Shown here piece after piece: positions 8,596-18,600 of a stretch of DNA of 50,364 bases (the stretch's first letter is position 1; each line of letters opens with the position of its first letter). The DNA is from Lachnospiraceae bacterium (GTDB lineage Bacteria; Bacillota; Clostridia; Lachnospirales; Lachnospiraceae), in the NCBI GenBank assembly GCA_024692715.1, contig JAILMH010000058.1:1-50364 (forward strand), read 5' to 3'. Below the pieces are notes generated by a model. It saw nothing but the letters and a program-made list of their open reading frames with translations. It was not told the DNA's origin and did not search any database. Made by a program: the position numbers and the translations under genes.

Positions 8596-10029
8596 ATGAG
8601 AAAGACCAAAATCGTATGTACCATAGGACCAGCAAGCCAGAGCGAGGATATGCTTCGTAAGCTCATTAAGGCAGGAATGAATGTTGGACGTTTTAACTTT
8701 TCGCATGGTGATTACGAAGAGCATAAGGCAAAGTTTTTGAATCTTAAGAAGATCAGAGTTGAGCTTAACAAGCCAATCGCTACACTTCTTGATACAAAGG
8801 GACCAGAAATTCGTCTTGGTGATTTCAAGGATCACAAGATTCAGCTTAAGCGTGGACAGGAGTTCACTCTTACAACAGACGATATTCTTGGAGATGAGAC
8901 AAAAGCTTCAGTTACTTACAAGGGTCTTGTAAATGACGTTAAAGCCGGCGGAACAATTCTTATTGATGATGGTCTTATCGAACTTCATATTGACAAAGTA
9001 GGTTCAACAGATATCGTATGTACAGTTCTTAATGATGGTCCTGTTTCTGATAAAAAGGGCGTTAACGTACCGGGAACAGATCTTTCAATGCCATTTATCA
9101 GCGAGAAGGACAGACAGGATATCATCTTCGGATGCCGTCTTGGATTTGATATGATCGCTGCTTCATTCACAAGAACAGCTGAAGATATCGTTGAAGTTAG
9201 AAAGCTTATCGAGTCACAGGGCGCAAGCATGAAGATCATTGCTAAGATCGAAAGTGTGCAGGGTGTTAGAAATGTTGAGGAGATCCTCAAGGTTGCTGAT
9301 GGTGTAATGGTTGCTCGTGGAGACCTCGGTGTTGAGATTCCTCTTGAGGAAGTTCCTTCAGTACAGAAGCAGATTATCAAGCTTGCTGAGAAGGCTGGTA
9401 AGCAGGTAATCACAGCTACACAGATGCTTGATTCAATGATCCACAATCCAAGACCTACAAGAGCTGAGACCACTGACGTAGCTAACGCTATCTATGATGG
9501 TACAACAGCGATCATGCTTTCAGGTGAGACTGCTAACGGTGCATACCCTGTTGAAGCTGTTGAGATCATGTCAAGAATCGCTGAGCGTACAGAGAGAGAT
9601 ATCGATTATAAGGAGCGTATGATCAAGCGTTTTGCAGATGTTAATCTTTCAGAGACAACTGATGCAATCTCACACGCAGCTTGCACAATCGCTCAGGATA
9701 TCGATGCTGCAGCAATCATAACAGTAACAATGTCAGGCTTCACAGCTGAGAAGCTTTCAAGATATAAGCCAACATGCCCTATCCTTGCATGTTCACCAGA
9801 GTACAAGGTTGCATGTCAGTCAAATCTTTTATTCGATACATTCGCACTTGTTATTGAGAAGCAGACAAACAGTGCTGATGAACTTATCGATACGGCTGTT
9901 CGCCAGGCTGAGATCTCTGGATATATCAAGGCTGGTGATAAGATCGTTCTTACAGCAGGTATGCCTCTTGGCGTAACTGGAAGAACTAACATGATCCGTG
10001 TTATCGAAGTTGGTAAGGATTTCGGCTGA
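8596..10029 (+). CDS. pyk: Pyruvate kinase
   Basis: It converts PEP and ADP to pyruvate and ATP. The 477-residue form has the A, B and C domains but lacks the extra PEP-utiliser domain found in Bacillus and some Clostridia. Visible motifs are RKTKIVCTIGPAS at the start, NFSHG, LDTKGPEIRLG near 70, the catalytic IAKIESVQG near 220 and the MVARGDLGVE segment near 240. The ATG at 8596 follows GAAAGGA; an upstream in-frame ATG at 8581 lacks a ribosome site. Codon bias is of the highly expressed type. It supplies pyruvate to the PFOR encoded further downstream. Confidence 0.97.
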   Translation: MRKTKIVCTIGPASQSEDMLRKLIKAGMNVGRFNFSHGDYEEHKAKFLNLKKIRVELNKPIATLLDTKGPEIRLGDFKDHKIQLKRGQEFTLTTDDILGDETKASVTYKGLVNDVKAGGTILIDDGLIELHIDKVGSTDIVCTVLNDGPVSDKKGVNVPGTDLSMPFISEKDRQDIIFGCRLGFDMIAASFTRTAEDIVEVRKLIESQGASMKIIAKIESVQGVRNVEEILKVADGVMVARGDLGVEIPLEEVPSVQKQIIKLAEKAGKQVITATQMLDSMIHNPRPTRAETTDVANAIYDGTTAIMLSGETANGAYPVEAVEIMSRIAERTERDIDYKERMIKRFADVNLSETTDAISHAACTIAQDIDAAAIITVTMSGFTAEKLSRYKPTCPILACSPEYKVACQSNLLFDTFALVIEKQTNSADELIDTAVRQAEISGYIKAGDKIVLTAGMPLGVTGRTNMIRVIEVGKDFG

Positions 10030-10052
10030 GAAATCAGAACAGAGGATGATCA

Positions 10053-10226
10053 ATGACAAACTGTGATTCTTGTGTCAATTATGTCTATGATGACGAAGAT
10101 GAAACCTACTATTGTGAGGTAGATCTTGATCAGGATGAAATGTATAAGTTCCTGACAGGAGCGAATTTTGCGTGCCCATACTATCGAAATGATGATGAGT
10201 ATGAGGTTGTAAGACATCAGATTTAA
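10053..10226 (+). CDS. DUF6472 family miniprotein
   Basis: A 57-residue acidic protein. It has an N-terminal NCDSCVNY pair of cysteines, a YYCEVDLDQDEMYKFL core, a single later cysteine in FACPYY and a C-terminal VVRHQI. This pattern matches the small cysteine-containing DUF6472 family of Clostridia, whose function is unknown; the four cysteines could bind a metal. AGAGGAT lies upstream. It starts 24 bp after pyk and shares its terminator, so it is probably co-transcribed. Confidence 0.85.
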   Translation: MTNCDSCVNYVYDDEDETYYCEVDLDQDEMYKFLTGANFACPYYRNDDEYEVVRHQI

Positions 10227-10230
10227 AAGC

Positions 10231-10266
10231 AAACACCTGCTGCATTTTGCAGCAGGTGTTTTTTTA
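10231..10266 (+). terminator. Terminator after pyk and the DUF6472 gene
   Basis: AACACCTGCTGCA pairs with TGCAGCAGGTGTT around a tiny loop, followed by a T-run. It is symmetric and could also work from the other side. Confidence 0.9.
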
Positions 10267-10316
10267 TTTAAAAAAGTGTCGAAAGCCTTGATTTTACTTA
10301 ATTAATTCAAAATCTA

Positions 10317-10345
10317 TTGACTTACTAGGAATTAAGTGCTATTTT
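10317..10345 (+). promoter_or_regulatory. Promoter of the suf operon with a symmetric site in the spacer
   Basis: -35 TTGACT (10317-10322), 17 bp, -10 TATTTT (10340-10345) with an extended TG. Between and overlapping the elements lies an inverted repeat ACTTA-N8-TAAGT. The placement suits a repressor, for example an Rrf2/IscR-type iron-sulfur sensor; this is inference, as no such gene is in the window. Confidence 0.55.
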
Positions 10346-10424
10346 ATTCTATAGCAATTTGGTATGAATTGAAAAAGATTCTTATTTTTATTTGTAAAAA
10401 TAAAATACCCTACGGAGGTGTCGT

Positions 10425-11159
10425 ATGTCATTACTAGATGTTAGAAATCTTTCAGTATCCGTGGAGGACTTAGAAATACTTCATGGAATTGATCTGAAAA
10501 TAAATAAAGGCGAAACACATGTGCTCATGGGACCTAATGGTGCAGGTAAATCCACACTTGGATATGCACTTATGGGAAATCCGGGCTATTCGATAACAGG
10601 AGGTCAGATTTACTTTAATGGCCTTGAAATAAGTAACGATTCTGCAGATAAGCGTGCAAAAGCCGGTATGTTCCTTTCATTCCAAAATCCTTTGGAAGTG
10701 CCGGGGATTTCACTTTCAAGCTTTATACGGAACGCAATTGTTCAGAAGACCGGTGAAAGTATAAAGTATTCTGAATTCAAAAAAGAGTTAAAAAAGAATA
10801 TGGAACTACTGTCATTTGATGATTCATATAAGGACAGGGATTTGAATGTTGGATTTTCGGGCGGCGAGAAAAAGAAGGCTGAAATACTTCAGATGCTTAT
10901 GTTGAAGCCAAGTCTGGCTATACTTGATGAGACTGATTCGGGACTGGATGTTGATGCTGTTCGTACTGTTTCTAAAGGTGTTGAAGAGTATCAGAAAAAT
11001 CAGGATGGAGCTTTGCTTATCATCACGCATTCAACCAGAATTCTTGAATCACTTCATGTCGATTATACACATGTTCTTGTTAAAGGAAAGCTGATAACAA
11101 CGGGTGACAGTTCCCTTGTGGATGAAATCAACGAACATGGTTTTGAAAGATTTATGTAA
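10425..11159 (+). CDS. sufC: SUF Fe-S assembly ATPase SufC
   Basis: The cytosolic ABC-type ATPase of the SufBCD scaffold complex, which drives the conformational change needed for Fe-S cluster assembly. The 244 residues contain Walker A MGPNGAGKSTLG near 36-47, the signature FSGGEKKKAEIL near 149, Walker B LAILDETDSGLD near 168 and a switch histidine in ITHSTR near 205. GGAGG precedes the ATG. It is first in sufC-B-D-S-U, the usual Firmicutes set without sufA or sufE. Confidence 0.97.
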   Translation: MSLLDVRNLSVSVEDLEILHGIDLKINKGETHVLMGPNGAGKSTLGYALMGNPGYSITGGQIYFNGLEISNDSADKRAKAGMFLSFQNPLEVPGISLSSFIRNAIVQKTGESIKYSEFKKELKKNMELLSFDDSYKDRDLNVGFSGGEKKKAEILQMLMLKPSLAILDETDSGLDVDAVRTVSKGVEEYQKNQDGALLIITHSTRILESLHVDYTHVLVKGKLITTGDSSLVDEINEHGFERFM

Positions 11160-11180
11160 GACTTAGATGAGGAGTGAATA

Positions 11181-12587
11181 ATGGCTGGAAAAAGATCGCA
11201 GGTCAAAGATATAGACCGAAGTATATATGATTTTCGTTATAAAGAGGACGGATTTTATAAGGTCGATGAAGGCCTTACAGAAGATATTGTAAAGCAGATA
11301 TCGAAGGAGAAGCATGATCCTGAATGGATGACAGAATTCCGTCTTAGATCGCTGGAAATATATAATGAACTGAAAGTCCCGGATTGGGGACCTGATATAT
11401 CAGGGCTCAATATGAATGATATTGTTACGTATGTGAGACCTAATACAAATATGAAAGCAAAATGGGAAGATGTACCTGATGATATCAAGAATACATTTGA
11501 CAGACTTGGTATTCCGGAAGCGGAAAGAACCTCACTTGCAGGAGTGGGAGCCCAGTATGATTCGGAACTTGTGTATCACAATGTTAAAGATGAAGTTCTG
11601 AAGCAGGGAGTTGTCTATACCGATATGGAAAGTGCATTGAGAGATCATGAAGATCTTGTCCGGACGCACTTTATGAAACTTGTTCCTCCGTCAGATCACA
11701 AGTTTGCAGCGCTGCATGGCGCAGTCTGGTCAGGTGGTTCGTTTGTATATGTTCCGGCTGGAGTAAAAGTTGAGATTCCGCTTCAGTCATATTTCAGACT
11801 TAATGCACCGGGAGCCGGTCAGTTTGAGCATACATTGATAATAGTAGAAGAAGGCGCGGATCTGCATTTTATAGAAGGTTGTTCGGCACCGAAATATAAT
11901 GTTGCAAATCTTCATGCAGGCTGTGTTGAGCTTTATGTCGGGAAAAATGCTAGACTTCGATACTCTACCATAGAGAACTGGTCTAAAAATATGTATAACC
12001 TGAATACAAAGAGAGCAATCTGTGAAGAAGGAGCTTCTATGGAGTGGGTATCCGGTTCATTTGGCTCGCATGTAAGCTATCTCTATCCGACAACGATCCT
12101 TAAAGGCGATAATTCCCATATGCAGTTTAATGGAATTACATTTGCCGGAAAGGGGCAGAACCTTGATACAGGTGCAAAGGTAATACAGATAGGCAAGAAT
12201 ACATCGACTGTCATTGATACGAAATCAATTTCAAAAGATGGGGGAGTGAGCACCTACAGGAGCTCTGTAACGGTTAACAAGGAGGCTAAAAATGCGAAGG
12301 CATCTGTGTCGTGTGCTTCTTTGATGCTTGATGATATTTCACGCTCTGATACGGTTCCTGCCATGGATATAAAAACAGATGACTGTGATATAGGACATGA
12401 AGCAAAGATAGGCAGAATCAGTGATGAGGCTATTTTTTATCTCATGAGCCGCGGGATTTCGGAAAGTGAGGCCAAGGCAATGATAGTGAGCGGTTTTGCG
12501 GATCCTGTAGCAAAGGAACTTCCGCTTGAGTATGCGGTTGAGATGAATAATTTGATCAATCTGGAAATGGAAGGAGCGATTGGCTGA
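11181..12587 (+). CDS. sufB: Fe-S cluster scaffold SufB
   Basis: The scaffold subunit on which nascent clusters are built, in complex with SufC and SufD. The 468 residues match the family length. The C-terminal beta-helix core is recognised by VPAGVKVEIPLQSYFRLN near 190, FIEGCSAPKY near 230 and SLMLDDISRSDTVPAMD near 380, followed by the helical EAKIGRISDEAIFYLMSRGIS. GAGGAG lies eight bases before the ATG. It overlaps sufD at a TGATG junction. Confidence 0.97.
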   Translation: MAGKRSQVKDIDRSIYDFRYKEDGFYKVDEGLTEDIVKQISKEKHDPEWMTEFRLRSLEIYNELKVPDWGPDISGLNMNDIVTYVRPNTNMKAKWEDVPDDIKNTFDRLGIPEAERTSLAGVGAQYDSELVYHNVKDEVLKQGVVYTDMESALRDHEDLVRTHFMKLVPPSDHKFAALHGAVWSGGSFVYVPAGVKVEIPLQSYFRLNAPGAGQFEHTLIIVEEGADLHFIEGCSAPKYNVANLHAGCVELYVGKNARLRYSTIENWSKNMYNLNTKRAICEEGASMEWVSGSFGSHVSYLYPTTILKGDNSHMQFNGITFAGKGQNLDTGAKVIQIGKNTSTVIDTKSISKDGGVSTYRSSVTVNKEAKNAKASVSCASLMLDDISRSDTVPAMDIKTDDCDIGHEAKIGRISDEAIFYLMSRGISESEAKAMIVSGFADPVAKELPLEYAVEMNNLINLEMEGAIG

Positions 12588-13657
12588 TGAAAATGAATAT
12601 GACGATCAATCAACTTCCTACATTGACATGGAATTTCTTAAAGTTAAATTCAGTAAATATTGATGAAGAAGTTGCACTTAATAATCGTGGAAATCTTAAT
12701 GTTGAGGATATTCCGGCCGGTATGACCGTTGAACGTGACGGGAAGCTTCTGGCTAACGTTAAGACAGGGATGGGCCCGGCGCTTGATGAGATGATGGATG
12801 AGAGAAATGTTGAAACGCTCGTAGTTCGTTCACGCGCAGGTGCAATTATAGAAAAACCGCTGATACTCAGATACTCGCTCGGTGAAGGTGATGGTACGCT
12901 TCGAAGGCAGGAGATAATTGCAGAAGAGGGCAGTGAGCTTACGGTGATAATGGATTATTCTGCAGGAAGGCATGAGAGCGGTTTTTTTGGAATTCAGACA
13001 AAGCTTTATGCAAAGGCCGGAGCTGTTATCCATATAGTAAAAACAAATCTTCTGGGTGATAAATATCTTCACTTTGATGCAATCGGAGCTGAGGCTGAGG
13101 ATGATGGAGTTATCGATGTAACGCAGCTGGAACTTGGCGGAGGAAGAAATTATGTTGGTCTTGAGGCTGACCTTAGGGGGAGGAAGAGCAGCTATAACGG
13201 AAATGTTGGATATCTTCAGCGCAAAGGGCAGTTGCTGGACATGAATTATTACATACGTCATCTGGGAAGAAAATCGAACTGTGAACTTAATGTCAAGGGA
13301 GCACTCGATGATGACGCAGTAAAAAATTTCAGAGGAACGATAGATCTGGTACATGGTGCCAAAGGAGCAGTCGGGCATGAACTTGAGGATACGCTGCTTT
13401 TGAGTAAGAATGTGCATAATAACACACTTCCGATAATTCTTTGCGATGAGGATGATGTTGAAGGAACTCATGGAGCATCTATCGGACGGCTTTCAGAAGA
13501 TGTGCTTTTCTACATGAGATCCAGAGGTATTTCGGAAAAAGCGGCAGAGGTGCTTATGACGAAGGCCAAGCTCAATAGTGTTCAGCGTTTGATCAATGAC
13601 GAAGGGACTGTTGGAAGAATTCAGAAGTATATTGAGGAGGCCTTTGGCGAAAGATGA
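12587..13657 (+). CDS. sufD: Fe-S cluster assembly protein SufD
   Basis: A paralogue of SufB that forms the SufB-SufD heterodimer bound by SufC. The 356 residues are short for SufD (about 420), with a reduced N-terminal region. The C-terminal HGASIGRLSEDVLFYMRSRGIS segment near 295-316 is typical of the SufBD family. The start overlaps the sufB stop by one base; alternative in-frame ATGs follow two and four codons later. The stop overlaps the sufS start (ATGA). Confidence 0.93.
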   Translation: MKMNMTINQLPTLTWNFLKLNSVNIDEEVALNNRGNLNVEDIPAGMTVERDGKLLANVKTGMGPALDEMMDERNVETLVVRSRAGAIIEKPLILRYSLGEGDGTLRRQEIIAEEGSELTVIMDYSAGRHESGFFGIQTKLYAKAGAVIHIVKTNLLGDKYLHFDAIGAEAEDDGVIDVTQLELGGGRNYVGLEADLRGRKSSYNGNVGYLQRKGQLLDMNYYIRHLGRKSNCELNVKGALDDDAVKNFRGTIDLVHGAKGAVGHELEDTLLLSKNVHNNTLPIILCDEDDVEGTHGASIGRLSEDVLFYMRSRGISEKAAEVLMTKAKLNSVQRLINDEGTVGRIQKYIEEAFGER

Positions 13658-14871
13658 CAGAAAAAGATTTTAGAAATGATTTTCCGGTATTCAGGAAGGC
13701 GGATTACGTATATCTTGATACTGCAGCAACTGCACAGCGCCCGGATGCGGTAATTCAGGCAGAAAAGACATTTTATGAAAAAATGAATGCCAATCCGCTA
13801 AGAGGCTTATATGAACTTTCAGCCGAAGCAACAGAGGCATATGAAGATGCCAGAAAGACAGTTAGAGAATTTATAGGAGCTGACTCTGAAAAGGAGATCA
13901 TTTTTACAAGGAATGCGACAGAGTCGCTTAATCTGGTGGCATATAGCTATGGACTCAGCGTTTTGAAGCCCGGGGATGAAGTTGTCACAACGGTTATGGA
14001 ACATCACTCCAATATGCTTCCGTGGCAGATGGCGGCAGAAAAAACAGGTGCAAAGCTGGTTTATCTTGTACCTGATAAAGATGGAAATTTTTCGGACGAC
14101 GAAATAGAAACAAAAATAAATAAAAATACAAAAATCGTATGTATTACCCATGTTTCAAATGTTCTCGGCTGTATAAATCCGGTAAGGAAAATTGCAGACA
14201 GGGCTCACGCGGTGGGAGCAAAAGTTGTTGTTGACGGAGCTCAGTCTACACCTCATATGAAAGTGAATGTGAAAGAGCTTGGAGCGGACTTTTTCGCATT
14301 TTCAGGGCATAAGCTCATGGGACCGTTTGGAATCGGTGTTCTGTATGGCAAAGAGGAATTGCTTGAAGAGATGCCGCCGTTTATGAGAGGCGGCGAAATG
14401 ATAGAGTCGGTTTCGCTTAATGGCGCAAAATGGGCAGAACTTCCTCATAAATTTGAAGCAGGTACAGTTAATGCGGCCGGAGCGTATGGACTGGCGGCGG
14501 CGATAAAATATCTTGAAAGTGTTGGATTCGACTATATAAGGGAGAAAGAAGACCGACTTACGAAAATAATATTTGAAGAGGCTGAGAAGTATCCATATAT
14601 GCATATCTGCGGTTCAGATGATCCACTTAAGCATAATGGGATAGTCACTTTTATAATAGATGATGTCCATCCGCATGACATAGCGTCTATTCTTGATGAA
14701 AGTCATATATGTATACGTGCCGGGCATCACTGCGCGGAACCGCTGATGAAGCACCTTGGGGTTTCATCGACAGCGAGGGCAAGTCTTTATTTTTATAATA
14801 ATGAAAAGGATGTCCGCTTTTTTATGGAAAAGCTGAAAGAAATAAGGAGGTACATGGGCCTTGCAGAGTAA
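13654..14871 (+). CDS. sufS: Cysteine desulfurase SufS
   Basis: A PLP-dependent group II desulfurase that makes a protein-bound persulfide from cysteine for SufU and SufBCD. The 405 residues include the PLP-binding FSGHKLMGP lysine near 224, MEHHSNMLPWQ near 114, and the active-site cysteine in AGHHCAEP near 356. The N-terminal DFPVF and LDTAATAQRP segments are typical. It overlaps sufD by 4 bp and sufU by 11 bp, so the whole operon appears translationally coupled. Confidence 0.96.
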   Translation: MTEKDFRNDFPVFRKADYVYLDTAATAQRPDAVIQAEKTFYEKMNANPLRGLYELSAEATEAYEDARKTVREFIGADSEKEIIFTRNATESLNLVAYSYGLSVLKPGDEVVTTVMEHHSNMLPWQMAAEKTGAKLVYLVPDKDGNFSDDEIETKINKNTKIVCITHVSNVLGCINPVRKIADRAHAVGAKVVVDGAQSTPHMKVNVKELGADFFAFSGHKLMGPFGIGVLYGKEELLEEMPPFMRGGEMIESVSLNGAKWAELPHKFEAGTVNAAGAYGLAAAIKYLESVGFDYIREKEDRLTKIIFEEAEKYPYMHICGSDDPLKHNGIVTFIIDDVHPHDIASILDESHICIRAGHHCAEPLMKHLGVSSTARASLYFYNNEKDVRFFMEKLKEIRRYMGLAE

Positions 14872-15337
14872 CGGGATTTATGGAAGCAGTATATTAAATG
14901 AGCATAATCTGAGGCCGTCGCATAAAAAACCTATAAAGGACCCGACAATAGTTTTGGAAGGGGTAAACCCTACCTGTGGAGATGATATTTTTCTGCAGCT
15001 TAAGGTTAAAGACGGTATTATTGAGGATGGCTCTTTCAGCGGATCAGGATGTGCAATCTCTCAGGCGTCATGTGATATGATGCTCGATCTTGTAATTGGT
15101 GAAAATGTACAAACGGCTGTAGAATATATCAATAAATTTTTTAAAATGATACATGGAGAAGCTACCGAAGAAGAAATTGACGAGCTCGATGAAGCCGGTA
15201 TATTAAAGGATATTTCTCATATGCCGGCAAGGGTCAAATGTGCGCTTTTGGGTTGGAGAACACTTAAAGATATCATAGAAAACGGCACAGATTCGGCGGC
15301 TGCACATGCAGAGCACCCGGAATGCAGCGGGATGTAA
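14861..15337 (+). CDS. sufU: SufU, zinc-dependent sulfur transfer protein
   Basis: It accepts persulfide sulfur from SufS in Firmicutes. The 158 residues have the conserved metal and sulfur ligands C39 and D41 (NPTCGDD), C64 (GSGCAIS) and C127 (RVKCALLGW). The TTG start is supported by AAGGAGG about ten bases upstream, lying inside the sufS coding end. It is last in the operon. There is a slightly extended tail with one further Cys and His residues. Confidence 0.93.
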   Translation: MQSNGIYGSSILNEHNLRPSHKKPIKDPTIVLEGVNPTCGDDIFLQLKVKDGIIEDGSFSGSGCAISQASCDMMLDLVIGENVQTAVEYINKFFKMIHGEATEEEIDELDEAGILKDISHMPARVKCALLGWRTLKDIIENGTDSAAAHAEHPECSGM

Positions 15338-15390
15338 ATAATAAAAATTTTCATTAAATCTGTATACTTGGAATGTACGGTTTTTTTACT

Positions 15391-15423
15391 AAAAAAGCAC
15401 AGCGTTAGCCTGTGCTTTTTGTT
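15391..15423 (+). terminator. Terminator of the suf operon
   Basis: AAAAAGCACAG pairs with CTGTGCTTTTT, with a 7-nt loop. It ends where the next promoter begins. Confidence 0.85.
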
Positions 15424-15450
15424 TACTTTAACAGTTAAGTGTGATAGAAT
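15422..15450 (+). promoter_or_regulatory. Probable promoter of nifJ with a long structured leader
   Basis: -35 TTTACT (15422-15427), 17 bp, -10 TAGAAT (15445-15450). The ~155-nt leader contains two stems: GAAAGGA with TCCTTTC (about 15467-15510), and an 8-bp stem with one G-U pair formed by CGGAGTTA and TAATTCCG (about 15530-15566). No known riboswitch is recognised. Confidence 0.5.
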
Positions 15451-15612
15451 TTAGATTGCGAAAGCATGAAAGGACTGGCTCAGAAATTTATCAATTTATC
15501 CTTTCAAACATGAAGTGTGTATTATTTTCGGAGTTACTTGTCGCTCTTTGATAGGATAATTCCGATTTAATATTGCTTTTAAACAACCAAATAAGGTAGG
15601 AGGAATTACAAA

Positions 15613-18600
15613 ATGGCAAGATTTAAAAAGACCATGGATGGTAATGAAGCAGCTGCACATGCAGCGTATATCTTTACTGATACAGCTGCTATTTACCCAA
15701 TCACCCCTTCTTCACCGATGGCAGAGCACACCGATGAATGGGCAACTCAGGGTAGAAAGAACATCTTTGGCAACACTGTTAAGATGGTAGAAATGGAATC
15801 AGAGGCTGGTGCAGCTGGTGCAGTACATGGCTCACTCGTAGCTGGTGCTCTTACATCAACTTATACAGCATCTCAGGGACTTCTTCTTATGATCCCTAAC
15901 CTTTACAAGGTTGCAGGTGAGAGACTTCCGGGCGTATTCAACGTATCAGCTCGTTGCGTAGCTTCTCACGCACTCAACATTTTCGGCGACCACTCTGACG
16001 TTTACGCTTGTCGTCAGACAGGCTGTGCTATGCTTTGTGAGTCTTCTGTACAGGAAGTTATGGATCTCACACCTGTAGCATATCTTGCAGCTATCGAGGG
16101 AAGAATTCCATTCATTAACTTCTTCGATGGTTTCCGTACATCACACGAAATTCAGAAGATTGACTGCTGGTCAAACGAAGACTTCGAGGATATCCTTCCT
16201 AAGGAAGCAATCCAGAAGTTCAGATCCGAGGCTCTTAACCCGAACCATCCTTGTCAGATGGGTTCAGCACAGAATCCGGATGTATTCTTCCAGACACGTG
16301 AGTCTTGTAATACAGCTTATAACGACCTTCCTGCAATCGTTGAGAAGTACATGAACGAGATCAACAAGAAGATCGGTACAGATTATAAGCTCTTCAACTA
16401 TTACGGTGCAGCTGATGCTGAGCACGTAATCGTTGCTATGGGTTCTGTAAATGACACAATCGAAGAGACAATCGATTACCTTGCAGCTCAGGGTGAGAAG
16501 GTTGGTCTTGTTAAGGTTAGACTTTACAGACCATTCAAGGTTGATGCATTCATCAACACAATTCCTTCTACAGTTAAGAAGATCACAGTTCTTGACCGTA
16601 CAAAGGAGCCAGGTTCTATCGGCGAGCCTCTTGCACTTGATGTTATGGCTGCAGTTCGTGGAACACAGTTCGCAGATTGCGAGATCTTCTCAGGACGTTA
16701 TGGTCTTGGTTCTAAGGATACAACTCCTAACCAGATCGTTGCAGTTTACCACAACACAGAGAAGAAAGAGTTCACAATCGGTATTATCGATGATGTTACT
16801 CATCTTTCACTTGATGCAGGTAAGGATCTTGTTACAACTCCTGAAGGAACAGTTTGCTGTAAGTTCTGGGGTCTCGGTGCCGACGGTACTGTAGGTGCTA
16901 ACAAGAACTCTATCAAGATCATTGGTGATAACACAGACATGTACGTTCAGGCTTACTTTGACTATGATTCAAAGAAGTCAGGCGGTATTACAATGTCTCA
17001 CCTTAGATTTGGTAAGAGCCCTATCAAGTCAACATACCTTATCCATCAGGCTAACTTCGTAGCTTGCCACAATGCAGCTTACGTAAGAAAGTACAACATG
17101 GTTCAGGAACTTGTTGATGGTGGTACATTCCTCCTTAACTGCCCATGGTCAGATGAGGAACTTGGAAAGCATCTTCCAGGACAGGTTAAGAAGTACATCG
17201 CTGATCACAAGATCAAGCTTGTTACAATCGACGGTGTAAAGTGTGGTATCGAGTCAGGCATGGGTCCTACACGAATCAACACAATCCTTCAGTCAGCATT
17301 CTTCTGCCTCACAGGAATCATTCCTAAGGACAAGGCTATCGAGCTCATGAAGGCTGCCGCTAAGAAGACATATGGTCTTAAGGGTGATGACGTAGTTCAG
17401 AAGAACTGGAACGCTATCGATCTTGGTGCTAAGAACTTCCACGAAGTTGAAGTACCTGCTGATTGGTCAAATGGTGTTGATGAAGGTCTTGATTATCCTA
17501 AGGCTACAAAGGGACGTCAGGAAGTTATCGACTTCGTTAACGATATCCAGATCAAGGTATCTGCTCAGGAAGGTAACTCAATCCCTGTATCTGTAGTTGC
17601 TAAGTATACAGATGGTTCTACACCTTCAGGTGCAGCTGCATACGAGAAGCGTGGAGTTTCAGTTGCAGTTCCTGTATGGAATCCTGATAACTGTATCCAG
17701 TGTGGTTTCTGTTCATATGTATGTCCTCACGCAGCTATCCGTCTTAACGCTATGACAGAGGCCGAGGCTGCTGCAGCTCCAGAAGGAATGCAGTGCAAGG
17801 ATATGACAGGTGCTCCAGGATACAAGTTCTCAATCGTTGTATCTGATATGGACTGCCTTGGATGTGGTTCTTGTGCAAATGTATGTCCTGGTATGAAGGG
17901 CAACAAGGCTCTTGAGATGAAGACACTTGATGATTCTCTTAAGGCTGAGCAGAAGTACTTCGACTATGCTGTAGAGCTTCCTGATAAGGAAGACCTCATC
18001 GAGAAGTTCAAGATCGCATCTGTTAAGGGCTCACAGCTCAGACAGCCACTCCTTGAGTTCTCAGGCGCTTGTGCAGGTTGTGGTGAGACACCATATGCTA
18101 AGCTTATTACTCAGCTCTTTGGTGATAGAATGTATGTTGCAAACGCAACAGGATGTTCTTCAATTTGGGGTAACTCTTCACCTTCTACACCTTACACAGT
18201 TAACAAGGAAGGTCATGGTCCTGCATGGGATAACTCACTCTTCGAGGATAACGCAGAGTTCGGATTTGGTATGCATCTTGCACAGAAGACTCTTCGTTCT
18301 AACCTTAAGGATCAGATCCTCAAGATCGCTGAGAGCGATGCTGATGTAAAGGCAGCTGCTGATAAGTGGATCGAGACATATGATTCAACAGCACTCAACA
18401 CAGAAGCTACAAAGCCTCTTGTTGCTGCTCTTGAGAAGAATGGTTCTGCTGACGCTAAGGCTGTTCTTGACAACAAGGACTTCCTTGCTAAGAAGTCACA
18501 GTGGATCTTCGGTGGTGACGGATGGTCATACGATATCGGATTCGGTGGACTTGATCACGTTCTTGCTTCAGGTGAGGATGTTAACGTATTCGTATTCAAC

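Noticed and set aside
12830-13471. A 213-codon minus-strand frame inside sufD
   Set aside because: It is a shadow of the sufD reading frame with no family resemblance and no start signals.
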